This document shows, in pieces, positions 38,752 through 50,670 of a stretch of DNA of 64,000 nucleotides (positions are counted from its first letter, which is position 1; every line of letters begins with the position of its first letter). The DNA comes from Morchella semilibera (taxonomy: Eukaryota; Ascomycota; Pezizomycetes; Pezizales; Morchellaceae): NCBI GenBank assembly GCA_009192285.1, contig WBVU01000009.1:1922001-1986000 (forward strand), written 5' to 3'. The notes below the pieces were generated by a model, which saw nothing but the letters and a program-made list of their open reading frames with translations, searched no databases and was not told the DNA's origin. The translations under genes and the position numbers were made by a program.

Positions 38752-40420
38752 TGTGAATTTTGTTTTTGATTAATCCCCTTTAGAATCCGTTATTTCGTGA
38801 CGAAGATAAGAAAAAAAGCTTCTATAAGTTGAGGTGGAGGTGTTAGCGTTAAATGCTCGGTGCTGTTGGCACGTGGCTACAAAAAGTAGAGCAATCCGGA
38901 ACGCCGCGGGGGGGGATCAAGAGATAATAAAATAGAATACTCGAGACTCCCAAGCTAAGGAAAAGCAAAAGCAGGATCCCAAGTAGCCGGCTCTCAAAAA
39001 GGTGAGGTGATATCTCGTGTTAAACTTGATAAGGGGTGCGACGGGGCTGATTACAACAACGAAATTGTACAGGAGGGGTAGAAACAGCAGGTTAAAGAGA
39101 TGACTGCACTAGCAGCGCATGGGTATTTTCTATAGAAATGGGGACATAGCGGAACTTACAATGATGAATACGACAGAGATGGTGTGTTGAGAAACAGACG
39201 TTGAACGTTGCTCCAGGTGTCGTGATGGGTAGAGGAAGCGGTGATGGCCTTTGAAAAGTTGACAGAGAGGTTGGTTGGGAAAGCGCAAAGTAAAGGGGCG
39301 TCGACGGGTTTTTGGGACTGGGGAGGCTAATTAGCTTGCTTTTGCCGCGTAGGTTGGCTTGATCAGGATAAGGAGACCAGGTTATTTCGATTGGCTTCTG
39401 TTTTTACAACGCAAGAGGAATTTACTGAACTTTTTAAGTGAATGCGGTGAGATAGTGATGCAGGAGAAGATGATTAAAGTAATCCTCGGGACCTGCGTTT
39501 TATGGCTTAGATACGAAAAGGACACTTCACTATGTTGAATGGCTATTGCTCATTCAATAATAAGCCACAGGGGAGTCTAGGTATCGACGTATCAGCGTAC
39601 GACGTTGCCGCGCCACAAATGCCCGATCTAGGGTAATTTACTGCCATTCAATCCTCGAAGATGACAGCATGTCATCAGCCACGTCAAAGCTTGTGGTCTT
39701 GATCCAACGACAGACTATGTTTCCATGTATTACCAGTGCTTTATTGATACTAATTTGTGTACAACGCCCAAGCTGTTTTGTAGGTAACAAGCCGGATGAG
39801 TTGGTTGAGACATTCACTGTGACATTTTGCTTTATGGCATGTCCGTTGATAACCCCAGATTTCCGCGATGCCTTTCTACTAGTGGTAGCGTCTATATGAC
39901 ATGTAACAAGCTCTTGCCTCGGCTCAAAATTGCCTACAAACAATTATCTAGGTCTCATTTAATATATATCTCACCTAGCCTCACCGATGGGGAAATGGCA
40001 ATGAGCCTCTGCGACCGCTACAAGAACTGAAGATGTTCACACTCTGTCCTTATTCCAATTTATGACTCGATAAAATAACCTGGCCTGTGATCGTCATCAA
40101 TATGTTTCGGCTACATCTCCGTTTGGCATCAAAGAGTCATGAGTATTTTTGTTTGCAACACAAATAGACCTAGAATGGGAAAACAGAGATCTGTCCTGAA
40201 GAAAATCATAGAATACCCCAGACAATAGTCACGATAATCACTTGATTACCGCCGTGGATATGGATCAGGAATGTTTAGTATCTGGTTCGTTTGGGAGGCA
40301 CCAAGTAATCCATTGCTGGTAACTACAATTCATCGAAATCGAACTTACTTACAAAGAAAATAACGTCCAACATATCCTTCAGCTACATGCATACATGTAT
40401 GTATCTAGCAAAACCATTGC
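38752..40420. other. Arf1 upstream region and intergenic DNA
   Basis: A pyrimidine-rich (minus strand) leader of Arf1 occupies the first few hundred nt. The rest has no recognisable gene; open frames of 60-100 codons overlap on both strands. TACATGTA occurs near 40393. Confidence 0.55.
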
Positions 40421-41237
40421 CTAAACTTCTGCATCTCTATGTAAGATGCGCTCTCTTCTTTGCTCAAATTCTCTTCCTCCCACTGGTTCTTCTTCGTCAC
40501 CCGTTGTATCACTTCTTTCCAATGTCCCCGGTCCTGGCCCTCCATTGCCCGCGAATGGCGCCGTATTATAAAGCCAAAAACTCAAACTCCTCCCTACCCC
40601 CGCCGCCGCCCTTCTCGGTGAATACAAGAGGTGGGTGTTTTCGTCGACTACATCATCGTCTTCTCTGCTATTCCTACCCCAAATGCGTCTCCATAAAGAG
40701 AAAAAGGAGGGACAGTATCTTACGATAGCGAAGATTATCCCAACAATCAAAAGTGTCGAGAGCACACTGCCAACCGCAGTGAGAGCAGTCAAAGTACTGA
40801 CATTACATCTCAGGGGTTTCGCGCGAAGCTCGAACCGCTCAGAAGACATTGGACAGATATTTGAGTCTCCGAGTGGGGTAAATAACCCCACTAAAGCTGG
40901 AACACAAGCTTGACTCTGGATGTTTTTCCTTATTAGTCCTGGAACTTAATACAATGAGGGAGGGGGGTATCTCATTACAATCGGGCACCATCCACATGGC
41001 ATAGGTGTTCTCAAACACTCTCCACAAGAGTTCCGTCGCCAGCAGTGCTGAAATAGTCTTTCAGGGTCGAAGTCAGATAGTAGTATCCCTGCTGGGAACT
41101 CGATGAGTTAGGAAGTTTGCTCTTGACAAGTTATCTCTTTCAAGTAAGCGTATACCCGAGCTAGAACTGTTGGCCCGCACTTTGACGCCAAGCGCCTCAA
41201 GCTCGAGTGGGCTTTCTATCATGTCGAGGGCAACCAT
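40421..41237 (-). CDS. PSI-domain single-pass membrane protein
   Basis: Recovered by joining three minus-strand exons: 41237-41156, 41091-40979, 40915-40421, giving 229 residues. Introns are 64 and 63 nt with good donors (GTATAC, GTAATG) and branch-like sites (CTAAC, CTAAT). The extracellular part has eight Cys (44, 50, 53, 60, 63, 69, 86, 102) in a plexin-semaphorin-integrin pattern, with CGECL, CGWCP and ACVPAL. A transmembrane helix spans about 107-128, and a cytoplasmic tail follows with an acidic DDDVVDENTHLL stretch and Arg-rich end. Fungal proteins of this layout exist as uncharacterised PSI-domain proteins. No signal peptide is seen at the proposed ATG, so a further 5' exon carrying one (between about 41240 and 41460) is likely and the start is uncertain. 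Function unknown. Confidence 0.7.
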
Positions 41238-42615
41238 AGTTAAGTGCTGTGTAGAGTGAAAATACTAGATCTGCGCAGAACAGAACCTTGTCGTTGTATT
41301 TATGTGGCCGACCGCCCACGGGGGTACAGCACAAAGCAGGGTGACCCAGGACCCAACCACACATAGACAATTGTTTCCACATATTGTGCGCATCTCCAAA
41401 CGCCCGAATGATACGTAGCGAGACCCGGGGCTAGTTATAATTCGCAGGGTTACCGCCAATCAGTATGTCGTACATGTGTTCACGACAAGTTCCTGCATAC
41501 GAGGGGTTACGGGGAAACGTTGTTCCACTCCGAGTGCTTAGGTGATGTGCGCTAACCAGGTCAAATTGTCTCCTCTCCCATGAGCTCTACCTTAATCTTT
41601 GGGAACTAGCAGGATACCTCGATTGAGCTAATATAATTAGTAGAATAATGCAGGAATTGAAATCCCACACACATAACCGGGAAAGCAATCATGACAACAG
41701 GACTTTAAAAATTTCGGATTTTGAGGCTGGAGCGAATCAAGTGTCCAGAAACACCCTTTAGATGTCTTGGCTATTTTAGATGATATTTGCTAAGGCTGAG
41801 TGGTGAAGGATGGTTGCCATATACATAATTTCTTCTCGGTTCATGGGCTATATAGGATGACGGTCAATGTTGGCAATTAAATTCGGGTGGTGGGTCTTGT
41901 GCATGTGCCCATCCCAAAGCCTTGATAAAGAGAAATCACTAGCCACACCTGCATAATAGGTCTTCAAAACAGGACAATACAGCTGCTGGGTGTTAATACC
42001 AGGCGTGTGAAAAAATCAACAATGAAATTCTCAGTTCGGAAGAAAGACCCCCACACCTCCAGAGATCTAGCCTACAGCCTGCCGAGACACTAAGCGGGGT
42101 ATATAGATGGACGAGTGAGAGCTTGTGATCATGGGTTCATCATAACTACATGTATCACTCGATCGAGTTAGATACAATTTTGGGAAACAATATAAATCCT
42201 TAGAAAAATATCCTATCATTTAAAAACCCCTCACCAGTCACCAAATACTCTACAAACTGCTCCACAAACGTGGCCGTCGTTATTGTTGAAAAAACAGACC
42301 TTACGCCTTCCGCCAAACGAGAACAGAAATATGCAGAAAATCTCAAAACGAAAAAGAAAAAAATTTGAAATAAAAGATAAAGGAAAAGAAGAACAATTAC
42401 CCGAAAGGTATGTGCCCGTCCCATTTTGAAAGTTGAGAAATAAAACCCCGTTGTTGAAACACCATTTTTGAACCATGACCAAAAGAAAGGAAAGAAAAAG
42501 CAAGAAGGTTAAGAAATGGCTTGATTTGCTGCAAAAAGACCTAAGGGGGATTAACTTTACTGTGAAAAGTATCCAGACCTTCTTTCTTTATCGGATATAG
42601 AGTAGGGTGTTAGAC
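41238..42615. other. intergenic region (may hold a 5' exon of the PSI gene)
   Basis: No complete gene seen. A hydrophobic minus-strand frame near 41265-41459 could supply the missing signal-peptide exon of the PSI-domain gene, but no clean splice site joins them. The remainder is AT-rich; TACATGTA near 42148. Confidence 0.45.
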
Positions 42616-44184
42616 CTACTCCATCGCCCATCTCTTCTCTCTGATACCCATCTCCCCAGTCCTAGTTCTCATTTTCTCCGCTTTCCAGTCCCAGTACTCG
42701 CCCAACCTGATTTCAGCATACCCTTTGTAGTCGAAGTGGATTTGACTGATCTCAGCCTGGATAAGTGCCCAGACACCCCAGTAAAATCCCGGCACGCCTC
42801 TGAATAGGTCAACCTCGGCCATGAGGCTCTCGGTCTCTGCTTCCAGAGTCGCGCTGTAAAAGCAGTTACGGTGCTGGTGAAAGCTCTGAAGATAATGTTT
42901 GATGAACTCGCGACGGGTAGAACAGGTTGGAAGGAGGTTGAAATCACAGTCAAAGCCACCCCATTCAGCGAAATGGTTGGCAATGTCGAAAGCGCGTTCG
43001 CAGGGGGTGGAGTACCTATTGTTGGTTAACACATAGCTAGTAATGGACTATTCAAAGTGGGTGCCTACTCGTAATCGATAAAGTGAACCTTCTTTTCCCC
43101 GTTCGCGGATGTAACTCCTTCTTCTTCAGGCAGTATGATAACATTTCCGCTCAGCAAATCGCAATGCCCAACCACGAGTCCCATTCCACCATCTTGTCCC
43201 ATGATGTTATATCCGCCTTCATCCTCTCCTAACTGTAGTAAATCCAGCTCCTTCTGGAGCAACTCCTTCCTCTCCTTCTGGGACTTCCCCGTCTCTGGCA
43301 GTGCACTAATCCATTTCTGCAACACATTCCATAGAGTCACATCCGGTTCAGACGAAGAAGCCGAGCTCGATGAAGCTGGAGATGGTGGCGGGGTAGTGCT
43401 AGTCGGAAGAGTACCATGCCACTCACCCATTCGCGCCGCGACAGCCTTCCAGACGTTGGGCTGGGACATCTCCGGGACTGTGCAAACTCTTCCGGCGACA
43501 AATCTGTAGAGGAGACCATTCTCGAAGCGCGCGAGGAGTGCTGGCGCTAGGTTATGGCGGGAGAGGAGGAGGTGGGATGCACACTCGCCTGCCCTTTGTT
43601 AATCGACGTTTCTGCTAAATGAAGCTGGACGTATATGAAAGCTTACGTTCACGATCAATCAGGATGCCGGTGTCCCTCCCGTATGCGCGCAAGAGTACGG
43701 ATTCCTCATCTGCAAGCCTCTTCGCTTCGGCTGAAGATACGCCCCCCGGGGGATTGTGGACGCACTTGAGGAGCTATTGGCCGAATCACGAGTTAGCATT
43801 CAAAATAATTCAGAACCTTCGAAATCAATGACAGCCAAATATCACAGAATTCTTTTTTCAAATCCGCTGTCGTAGGGACCAAAAACTTTCACATGCAAAT
43901 TCCACTAGCGCAGCTGCAGGGAACCCGTTGAGTTCGCCTCAAAAAAGCAAATTACAATACCCAACAAAAACACAGAACAGGCATCTACGTACAGTATTAG
44001 TGATTCCATCTGTGAATGTCACGAGGGTGATGCCCCTTCCTCCGTTGATGGGGTTCCATTCTGGCAGTAAAGTATACACCAACTGTTTTGCTGAATCGTC
44101 TGAATTCGCTACGCTATAGGATAGCGGAAGTACTGGAAGCTGCTCCATTTTCGCCAAAGCTTGTAGAGTCGGTTTGGAAGACAT
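42616..44184 (-). CDS. ethanolamine (choline) kinase
   Basis: Phosphorylates ethanolamine, the first step of the CDP-ethanolamine (Kennedy) route to phosphatidylethanolamine, in the cytosol. Minus-strand exons: 44184-43993, 43773-43647, 43588-43069, 43015-42616; in frame, 412 residues. Signatures: GGITN-like start (FTDGITNTLLKC), the RAYG block, HCDLLSGN at 248-255 (the catalytic Brenner-type Asp loop), FIDYEYS (the DFG-like Asp), FDIANHFAEW and GVWALIQAEISQIHFDYKGYA at the C terminus. The NHFAEWGGFDCDFNLLPT block favours ethanolamine kinase over choline kinase. An insert rich in Ser/Pro/Thr lies at about 167-186. An in-frame ATG exists further upstream (44307), but its extra 41 residues are not conserved-looking, so I chose the internal one. 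The second intron-exon junction and FIDYE|Y split support the model. Confidence 0.9.
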
Positions 44185-44998
44185 TTCGGTTGGATGGTTC
44201 GTTACAGGCTTGGTAGAGAAATAGGGTAGACGACGACGATGAGAGAAGATGGTAACGCGGAAAGGTTCACAGTACAAGTGTGTGCGTAACAGCAAAAACA
44301 GCAACAAGCTTGGAGTTTCAGGAAGTGAATTTCACTATTGCTCAGCTGAACCTAATTTCAGGATAAAGGGGATGGTAATATTATAGATGGGTATGTAGAT
44401 GGTGTACATAGATGTAGGAGGAGAAGGAGAAGAAGAGAAGGAGAGAAGGGTAGGAGGAAAACTATGGAGTAGAAAAGGTTCGGGGTCTCGTGCCCCAACC
44501 TAACACACTCCCACGTTTTTTTTATTCTCAACTTCCCTATCATCTGGTCTGGACATATTAATGGATACAAGTAATTTCCCCGTGGTGGGGAAGGGGGGGG
44601 AGGGATATTGGATCGGATGGTGGTCATTGATACCATGTCACTGGTGTGTCCAGTTTTATGGGGGGGGGGGCATTCCATGCGTGGCCATTAGAATGGGATG
44701 AAGAGTGATGTTCTGTTATACCCTGAGTTACCTGAAGGGACAAGAAGAGGTTCAAATTATAAATGTGACCCGTACCTACATGTACATACATGTACATTTA
44801 TTAGTACACTACATAATCTCGTTACTAGGGTATACAATTCTAGTCAGTGTGGTTCTATGCGTAGCAGCTTGATCGTTCTGCTCTAAATGCAAGGAAGGAA
44901 GCGAGTGAGAAAAGAAAGTAGGGCTCTGCCATTAATTCGTAGCCTTGTCTAGATCATCACTTTGCACATGTCAATGGATAGTAAACTTGATGATTCAA

Positions 44999-45098
44999 GA
45001 CTTTGCGCAAATTATGGAGCCAGCTCCTCCATCCTTCGGCAACTTGACTAGTGCCGATCCCAAAGCCGATATAGAGCTGGCTCCATCTGCGCAAAGTC
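44999..45098 (+). mobile_element. 100-bp MITE-like element, copy 1
   Basis: Bounded by terminal inverted repeats of about 25 bp, GACTTTGCGCAAATTATGGAG at the left and its near-complement ending GCGCAAAGTC at the right. The centre includes GTGCCGATCCCAAAGCC. A second copy lies about 180 nt away in the opposite orientation. No transposase is present, so it would be non-autonomous. Confidence 0.75.
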
Positions 45099-45281
45099 TC
45101 ATCACACTGATATATGCAACTTAGGCATCTTTAGAATTTTCACTCGCCTCACAATTCACTGCTCACGCGAGCAAGTTATGACGCTAAACAATTTTTAGTG
45201 GTTGAGTAAATTAAAGTGCACAAACAAAAGGATATAGGCAGCTGAAAAAACCAGGAAGTGCAAGGAAGTGATCTATACTGA

Positions 45282-45393
45282 GACCTTGCGCAGATGGAGC
45301 CAGCTCTATATTTCGATTATCTGATTGGGAGGCTTTGGGATCGGCACCAATCAAGTTACCGAAAAATGGAGCTGGCTCCATTTGCGCAAAGTC
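45282..45393 (-). mobile_element. 112-bp MITE-like element, copy 2 (inverted)
   Basis: Reads on the minus strand as GACTTTGCGCAAATGGAGCC...CATCTGCGCAAGGTC and contains the same GTGCCGATCCCAAAGCC core as copy 1. It carries about 12 nt in the centre that copy 1 lacks (near TCAGATAATCGAA), so copy 1 is either a deletion derivative or a related subtype. Confidence 0.75.
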
Positions 45394-46531
45394 ATGCGCA
45401 TTTTATAGGGGCGGGTTACCAATAAGCTGACTCCAAGCTATGTATGTAGTTGAGAGAAGAACACAAGTAACCGCATTTCTGCGTCTCTACATCTTTGAAC
45501 GCAGCCCAGAAAAGTGTGGCTTTGAAACAAATACATGTATGTCTGAATCGCCCAAGAACGCACACGTATGTACAGTATACATACTACAACCTCTGTCACG
45601 GTTGAGGGCTTAATATGCACTCTCTGCTTTCACTGTAACAGCGATAATCAATATTAAAACTAACCGTAAACTACATGTACATGTAGGTACCTCCGAGCAA
45701 GATGATAAAGTAGACGTGCATGGTATATATATCGTTCTATCACTGGTACTCTACTACATATCAGTACAAATTATAAAAGATGTCTCCTGGGCTAACACTC
45801 GACTAGAGTAGATACGCTTATGCCTAATATTCAAACATATCCATTCAATTCTACCTGCAAAGCCTTCAGTTGATGGCTCGCATTCATTTGGAATAGCTGT
45901 CACTCTCGCCGGAAAGCGGAAGGAGTTGTTGGGAATATGCATAACTAGCCGCATATAGATATGGGCCTCTGCTGTTGCTATGGCAACAGATGTCTGGGGC
46001 TGCGCGCATGTGATTTTGTCCTATCTGGTACCAGATAAATATTTACAAAAAACTAATCCCGGAAAAAAAACCCCAAAACATTCCTCGGTGGCGATCATCG
46101 AACCTTTAAGCCTTTCTTTTGCGGGGACAAGGATAATAGAAAACCCGATGAAAATCAAAACCAGATAAGTATGCAGAGTTGATTGGATCGGCAGTGCCTC
46201 TTTGACCTTTTCCTACTCCACAAGAGGCAATTCAAAAGACGGATCAATGATAGTCTGTCTACAAGGTTATCACTAATTCATTATTTGGCCACGCGAAGCA
46301 AGAATCGTCAACACGCTACGCACGTTAGTGAGTGGTGGGGAACCCCCTGAATGTCATATCAAAATAGTTATACACACTACAAAAGGACTTTAACAAAGTT
46401 CCTACGAGCGTTAACCCCCTAAATCCTTCAATGCTATCGGGGTCTCAAGTTTAGGTCGGCGTACAGTTTTTTGATTCGTTGCGTCTACTATCACTGAGAG
46501 ACATCAAGAGAAGCGTACAGCGCCAAAAACA

Positions 46532-48871
46532 ATGGGTTGGTGGAAGAACCTTCAAGATACACTCCATCCCCCTCCGCCTCGTCGCGCGCGACCTCCTGGC
46601 GCCGCCCTTCCTCCTCCCACCGAAGTACTTCTAAGTCCCTTATCCGACCTCGAATCTAGCAAATTATCATGGCCGCCTACGCCGCGCCGCCCCCCATTCG
46701 CTGGTCGACGCACATTCATACGCATTCTTATTTCCATAATAGTCTTTACGCTACTCATTGTTGTACTCTCAGCTAGTGGAGCCTCGCCTTCGAGCCCGCC
46801 CACGATCCCATCGGACAGCGCAGAACTCTCCTCTCCCGATGATACTCCGCAGCCTCCAAAAATGGAATCATTCCCGTTCCTCAAGAACTACTATAAGGGC
46901 CTGTTTAGTCTTGTGGACAGTGATGTGAATGTTCCCGAGTACCCTCCGCGTCTTGCCTGCGAGCAAAAAGCGGCCATGGAGTCAGCGCGGCCTGCTGCAG
47001 CAGCGGGTAGTGGAATGACTGCCGGAAGCAGAGTGTTTAATCCGTATCCTAAGTACGGCCATGATGAGTACCGGCAAATATGGGAAGGTGAGTACAAAGA
47101 GTGCTCTTTCGACGAAGACGAGAATTCGGGAAAGACGAGAGGTCGGCCGGAGATTAGAGTTTTCGATGGTATACCTCAGGGTATGTCTGCACCAATCTTT
47201 GGCTCGCATGGGTTACTTGAGATCAATGATAATGTGTGTTTCGATCGATATGGGAGATATGGCGCATATGGATACGGATACATAGACGTCGAGGGCGGTT
47301 TAGGGGAGGCCGTATTTGACGGTGGTGATAACGAAACCGATATAGAGACTGGCTGGGGACCGGGTAAGATGCCGTTCAACAGAGTCGATTGGAGGGGTGT
47401 TGATTGGGGCACACTTCAAAAGAATTGTTACGAGAAAAACAAAGACCGGTTTGAAGGTGTGGAGACAAAGGACACTTTGTACCCGAATGAAGATTTTCTT
47501 GCTGTCAACGTTGTGGAGGATAAGAAGAATATTGATCTAGAAACACGAGGCATGCCCGGGGGCAACTTGCACAAGCAGAAGAAACACCTTCCCCGGACTG
47601 CAGTTCTTGTCCGAACCTGGACAGGTTACCAATACAGCGCTGGAGACATTGCGTTCCTCCGATCCCTTATCTCCGAACTGTCTATCATCTCTGGCGCCGA
47701 ATACAGTGTCCACCTACTCGTCCATTCAAGAGACAACAAGGTCCCAATCTGGTCCGACAGCGAGGTTTATCGACAAGTTCTCCAGGAAAATGTTCCTGAG
47801 GAGTTTTGGGGAATCGCAGAGCTATGGAACGAAGCGATGATGGCATCCATTTATGCTAGAATGGAACCGTGGAAATACAGAGACCTCCCACTGCATGGTG
47901 TATACCGCAGCACCTTTATGCCAGTCCAGTGGTTCGCGCACCGTCACCAGGGATACGAGTTTTTCTGGAACTTGGAAATCGACGCACGCTACACTGGTCA
48001 TTGGTACCAATTTTTCGACAAGATCGCGTCCTGGGCCAAGCAGCAGCCGCGCAAGTATCTTTGGGAGCGTAACGAACGTTTCTATATCCCAGAAGTGCAC
48101 GGTAGCTACGCCAACTTCTCCGAAACCATTTCTAAAAGCATCCACGCAAACTCCAGCGTTTGGGGCCCACCGCAAGTCGAGACAGTCACCATCCATCCCG
48201 ACGACCCCATCCCGCCCTTCACATCAGCAGAAGAGGACGTAAACGCCGAATGGGGTGTCGGCGAAGACGCCGATCTCCTCACAATGAACCCTATATTTGA
48301 TCCCGAGGGCACAGACTGGGGTCTCAGCTCTGACACCACCGGGTACGGGACCTACACTGAAGCCTCCTACCGGTACAACCAAGACCCGCGCAAAGACCGC
48401 CTCAAAGAGCCGCCCCCCCCGCCCCCGGGAACCCCCACTGGCCCACCGCGCCGCACCGCAATCGTCGCGATCTCCCGTCTTTCCCGGCGGCTCCTGAACC
48501 GCATGCACTGGGAGAATGCGGTACAGGGCCACACGATGTTCTCGGAGATGTGGCCTGCATCGTGTGCGTTCCAGCATGGGCTCAAGGCCGTGTTCGTCCC
48601 GCACCCGGCATACATTGACCGCGAGTGGCCCGTCGATCATCTGGAGAGAACATTCAACATGGGTGTTTACGGCGGCCAGACGGTGTTTGGCGAGGCGAAC
48701 CAGTATAACTTCCTTGGGAGTACGTGGTTCTATGTCTCTGGGTTTCCAGCAGTGCTGTGGACGCGGTGGTTGGGTGGGGAGGCGCATAATGATGGTGGGG
48801 AGGCGTGGGACAGGGAGCGCGGGAGGATGTGTCTGAAGGCCATGTTTATGCATCCTATCAAGGGATTGTGA
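46532..48871 (+). CDS. DUF3405 type II membrane protein (putative Golgi glycosyltransferase-like)
   Basis: 779 residues in one exon, unlike its intron-rich neighbours. A Pro/Arg-rich cytoplasmic N terminus (1-60) is followed by a single transmembrane anchor at about 61-81 (FIRILISIIVFTLLIVVL), then a Ser/Pro stem to about 110. The luminal part contains the DUF3405 (PF11885) core: RTAVLVRTWTGYQY (about 352), a block ending SVHLLVHSRD, the segment FWNLEIDARYTGHWYQFF (about 475), YIPEVHGSY, and a late segment with YNFLGSTWFYVSGF and SGFPAVLWTRW. Type II topology with an acidic EIDARYTGHW motif resembles Golgi glycosyltransferases, but no activity has been established for the family to my knowledge. 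A Pro-rich loop (about 630-642) and a Gly/Tyr-rich stretch near 240 are variable inserts. The start is the first ATG, giving the usual short cytoplasmic tail. Confidence 0.88.
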   Translation: MGWWKNLQDTLHPPPPRRARPPGAALPPPTEVLLSPLSDLESSKLSWPPTPRRPPFAGRRTFIRILISIIVFTLLIVVLSASGASPSSPPTIPSDSAELSSPDDTPQPPKMESFPFLKNYYKGLFSLVDSDVNVPEYPPRLACEQKAAMESARPAAAAGSGMTAGSRVFNPYPKYGHDEYRQIWEGEYKECSFDEDENSGKTRGRPEIRVFDGIPQGMSAPIFGSHGLLEINDNVCFDRYGRYGAYGYGYIDVEGGLGEAVFDGGDNETDIETGWGPGKMPFNRVDWRGVDWGTLQKNCYEKNKDRFEGVETKDTLYPNEDFLAVNVVEDKKNIDLETRGMPGGNLHKQKKHLPRTAVLVRTWTGYQYSAGDIAFLRSLISELSIISGAEYSVHLLVHSRDNKVPIWSDSEVYRQVLQENVPEEFWGIAELWNEAMMASIYARMEPWKYRDLPLHGVYRSTFMPVQWFAHRHQGYEFFWNLEIDARYTGHWYQFFDKIASWAKQQPRKYLWERNERFYIPEVHGSYANFSETISKSIHANSSVWGPPQVETVTIHPDDPIPPFTSAEEDVNAEWGVGEDADLLTMNPIFDPEGTDWGLSSDTTGYGTYTEASYRYNQDPRKDRLKEPPPPPPGTPTGPPRRTAIVAISRLSRRLLNRMHWENAVQGHTMFSEMWPASCAFQHGLKAVFVPHPAYIDREWPVDHLERTFNMGVYGGQTVFGEANQYNFLGSTWFYVSGFPAVLWTRWLGGEAHNDGGEAWDRERGRMCLKAMFMHPIKGL

Positions 48872-50670
48872 TAATGAAAAAAGGATTTGCATATATGGAT
48901 GGATACTTATATTGGCGTCTTTGAGATTATATTTAATTTTCTTTTTTCAAAGGGGATCTTCATGGGAGGTTTTGAGGACTGGAGGTGGATATTCTTGTAG
49001 ATACTTACCTTATATATGTATTCTCTTTAGTTATCACACTTACTTCTTTTTATGTGTATGTGTGCGTCTTCTTGTTTAATTATTATTCGTTTAGGGTTTT
49101 TTCGTTATAAACCCAGGGGGAACTAGATGTCCCATCCTTTTTAATACACATCTACTTCCAAGGTCTGCACCTGCTTTTTGAAATACCTTCTGTCTGCAGC
49201 TACCCTTCTCGAGACGAACCTGCAAAACCTCATGTCATGTACATACAATCACACCACACCCGACAGACTCTAGTCAACAGCACCCAGCCCGCAACCCTAG
49301 AGTGCAAAACCACACGAAAGCTCCGCCAGTGCTGCAGATCCAATGCAATTATACATTGGTACCAGAAAGCCTAAGAGGCAGCTGCAGTGCTAGCACTACA
49401 GGCTTGACGATCCGCTATGCGTGTCAATTACCACCTTGTTCCCACTCGACAGCTACCAGTGGCTTCCGAGTGACGGTCTATGATTGTGTACTATAGTAGT
49501 GTGGGTCGGTGCTAGCTGGCTGCTTGGCTTGTGGGAGGGCTGGTGGTGGTGGTGGTGGTAAAGTGTGTGTGGGGGGGGGGGTGTGCTGGGTTGCGTCTAC
49601 AGGTAAATGTGGCACAGTTCGAGGCGGGCTGGGTGTGGTTTGGGGGAGGACGAGGGCGGTCCTGTGGGGCTGGGCCTGTTTAAGACCTCCGGCACTGACT
49701 AGGGCGGTGGTCTGGCATGGAGAACTACATGTATGTACATGTATGTACGTACGTACCGAGCCGGCTCATATGTACATGTATACAGCAGGCTTTTGCTATA
49801 GGGATACATGTACTGTCAGGACCAGAGTACGATATCCTTATCGTTATGGAAAGTTCAGGGCTATAATAGATACATAGGTTCTGCTCCAGTACCATGTAGC
49901 AGTATCTTTTTGATCTAGCCCTATTCCATGCTTTGAATACTGATAATAACAGAAATTTGTCCTAATAAAATGAAGAACTTTTTTTTGGTTTTACTACATG
50001 TAGGCCGTATATCCTTATCAACAACACCCTTACAGTGGGGTTCCACTTTATATGTACTGTATTATATGCCAAACCCTCCTTTCTCTCGCGCTGTACGGGT
50101 TGCTGGGAAGGCCAGGTTCAAAACATATATATCAGATCATATTATCTCCCCCCAAGTATACATAAGGAGCAGAAAAACCGTCCCACTGTCACGGATATGA
50201 GCCCGAGTGGTCGTGGACCAGAGGGGATGATAGGCGTGTTGCCCCAGCCGCGTATGCATGAGGCGGCGGTGGTTTGGATCTCTATGATGGTATGTTTTTA
50301 CCAGTACATACATGTACCTGGCTATACGCACACCCTTATATACATGCATTTTGCCCTGATTGCGCACGCCCAACCAAGACCAGCATATATCGAGTGAACC
50401 CAGGCTCGTGGTGCTTCAAGGACGGAATTAAATAGGCGCGGCCAGTCGGACGGCAGAGCGGGGCCCGCAGGTTCTTTTCTTCGGTGTGTCTGTTGTCTTT
50501 ATTTCCATGGAGGGGGACTGGTTAATCATGGTGTCGTATGGGAGTGCGTTGCCATAGCCTAAGGGCTGCATGCATGTATGGAGTATAAATAAATGGTATG
50601 GAGTGCGTCATAAACTATCACTCGTGAATACTGGGTCTCGAGCTTGATTGAACTATTCATTGAGTACATT

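Larger units (their letters stand above)
44185..46531. other. divergent intergenic region with two inverted-repeat elements
   Basis: Lies between the divergently transcribed ethanolamine kinase and DUF3405 genes, so it contains both promoters. It holds a G-rich run near 44660, five TACATGTA copies between 44777 and 45685, and a pair of related inverted-repeat elements. No gene recognised. Confidence 0.6.

Noticed and set aside
44185-44307. Upstream in-frame ATG for the ethanolamine kinase gene
   Set aside because: The added 41 residues are hydrophobic/basic and untypical for this cytosolic enzyme; the internal ATG at 44184 is a better start. A mitochondrial-type presequence is possible but unsupported.
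44749-44758. B-box-like string GGTTCAAATT
   Set aside because: No A box upstream and no cloverleaf; chance match.
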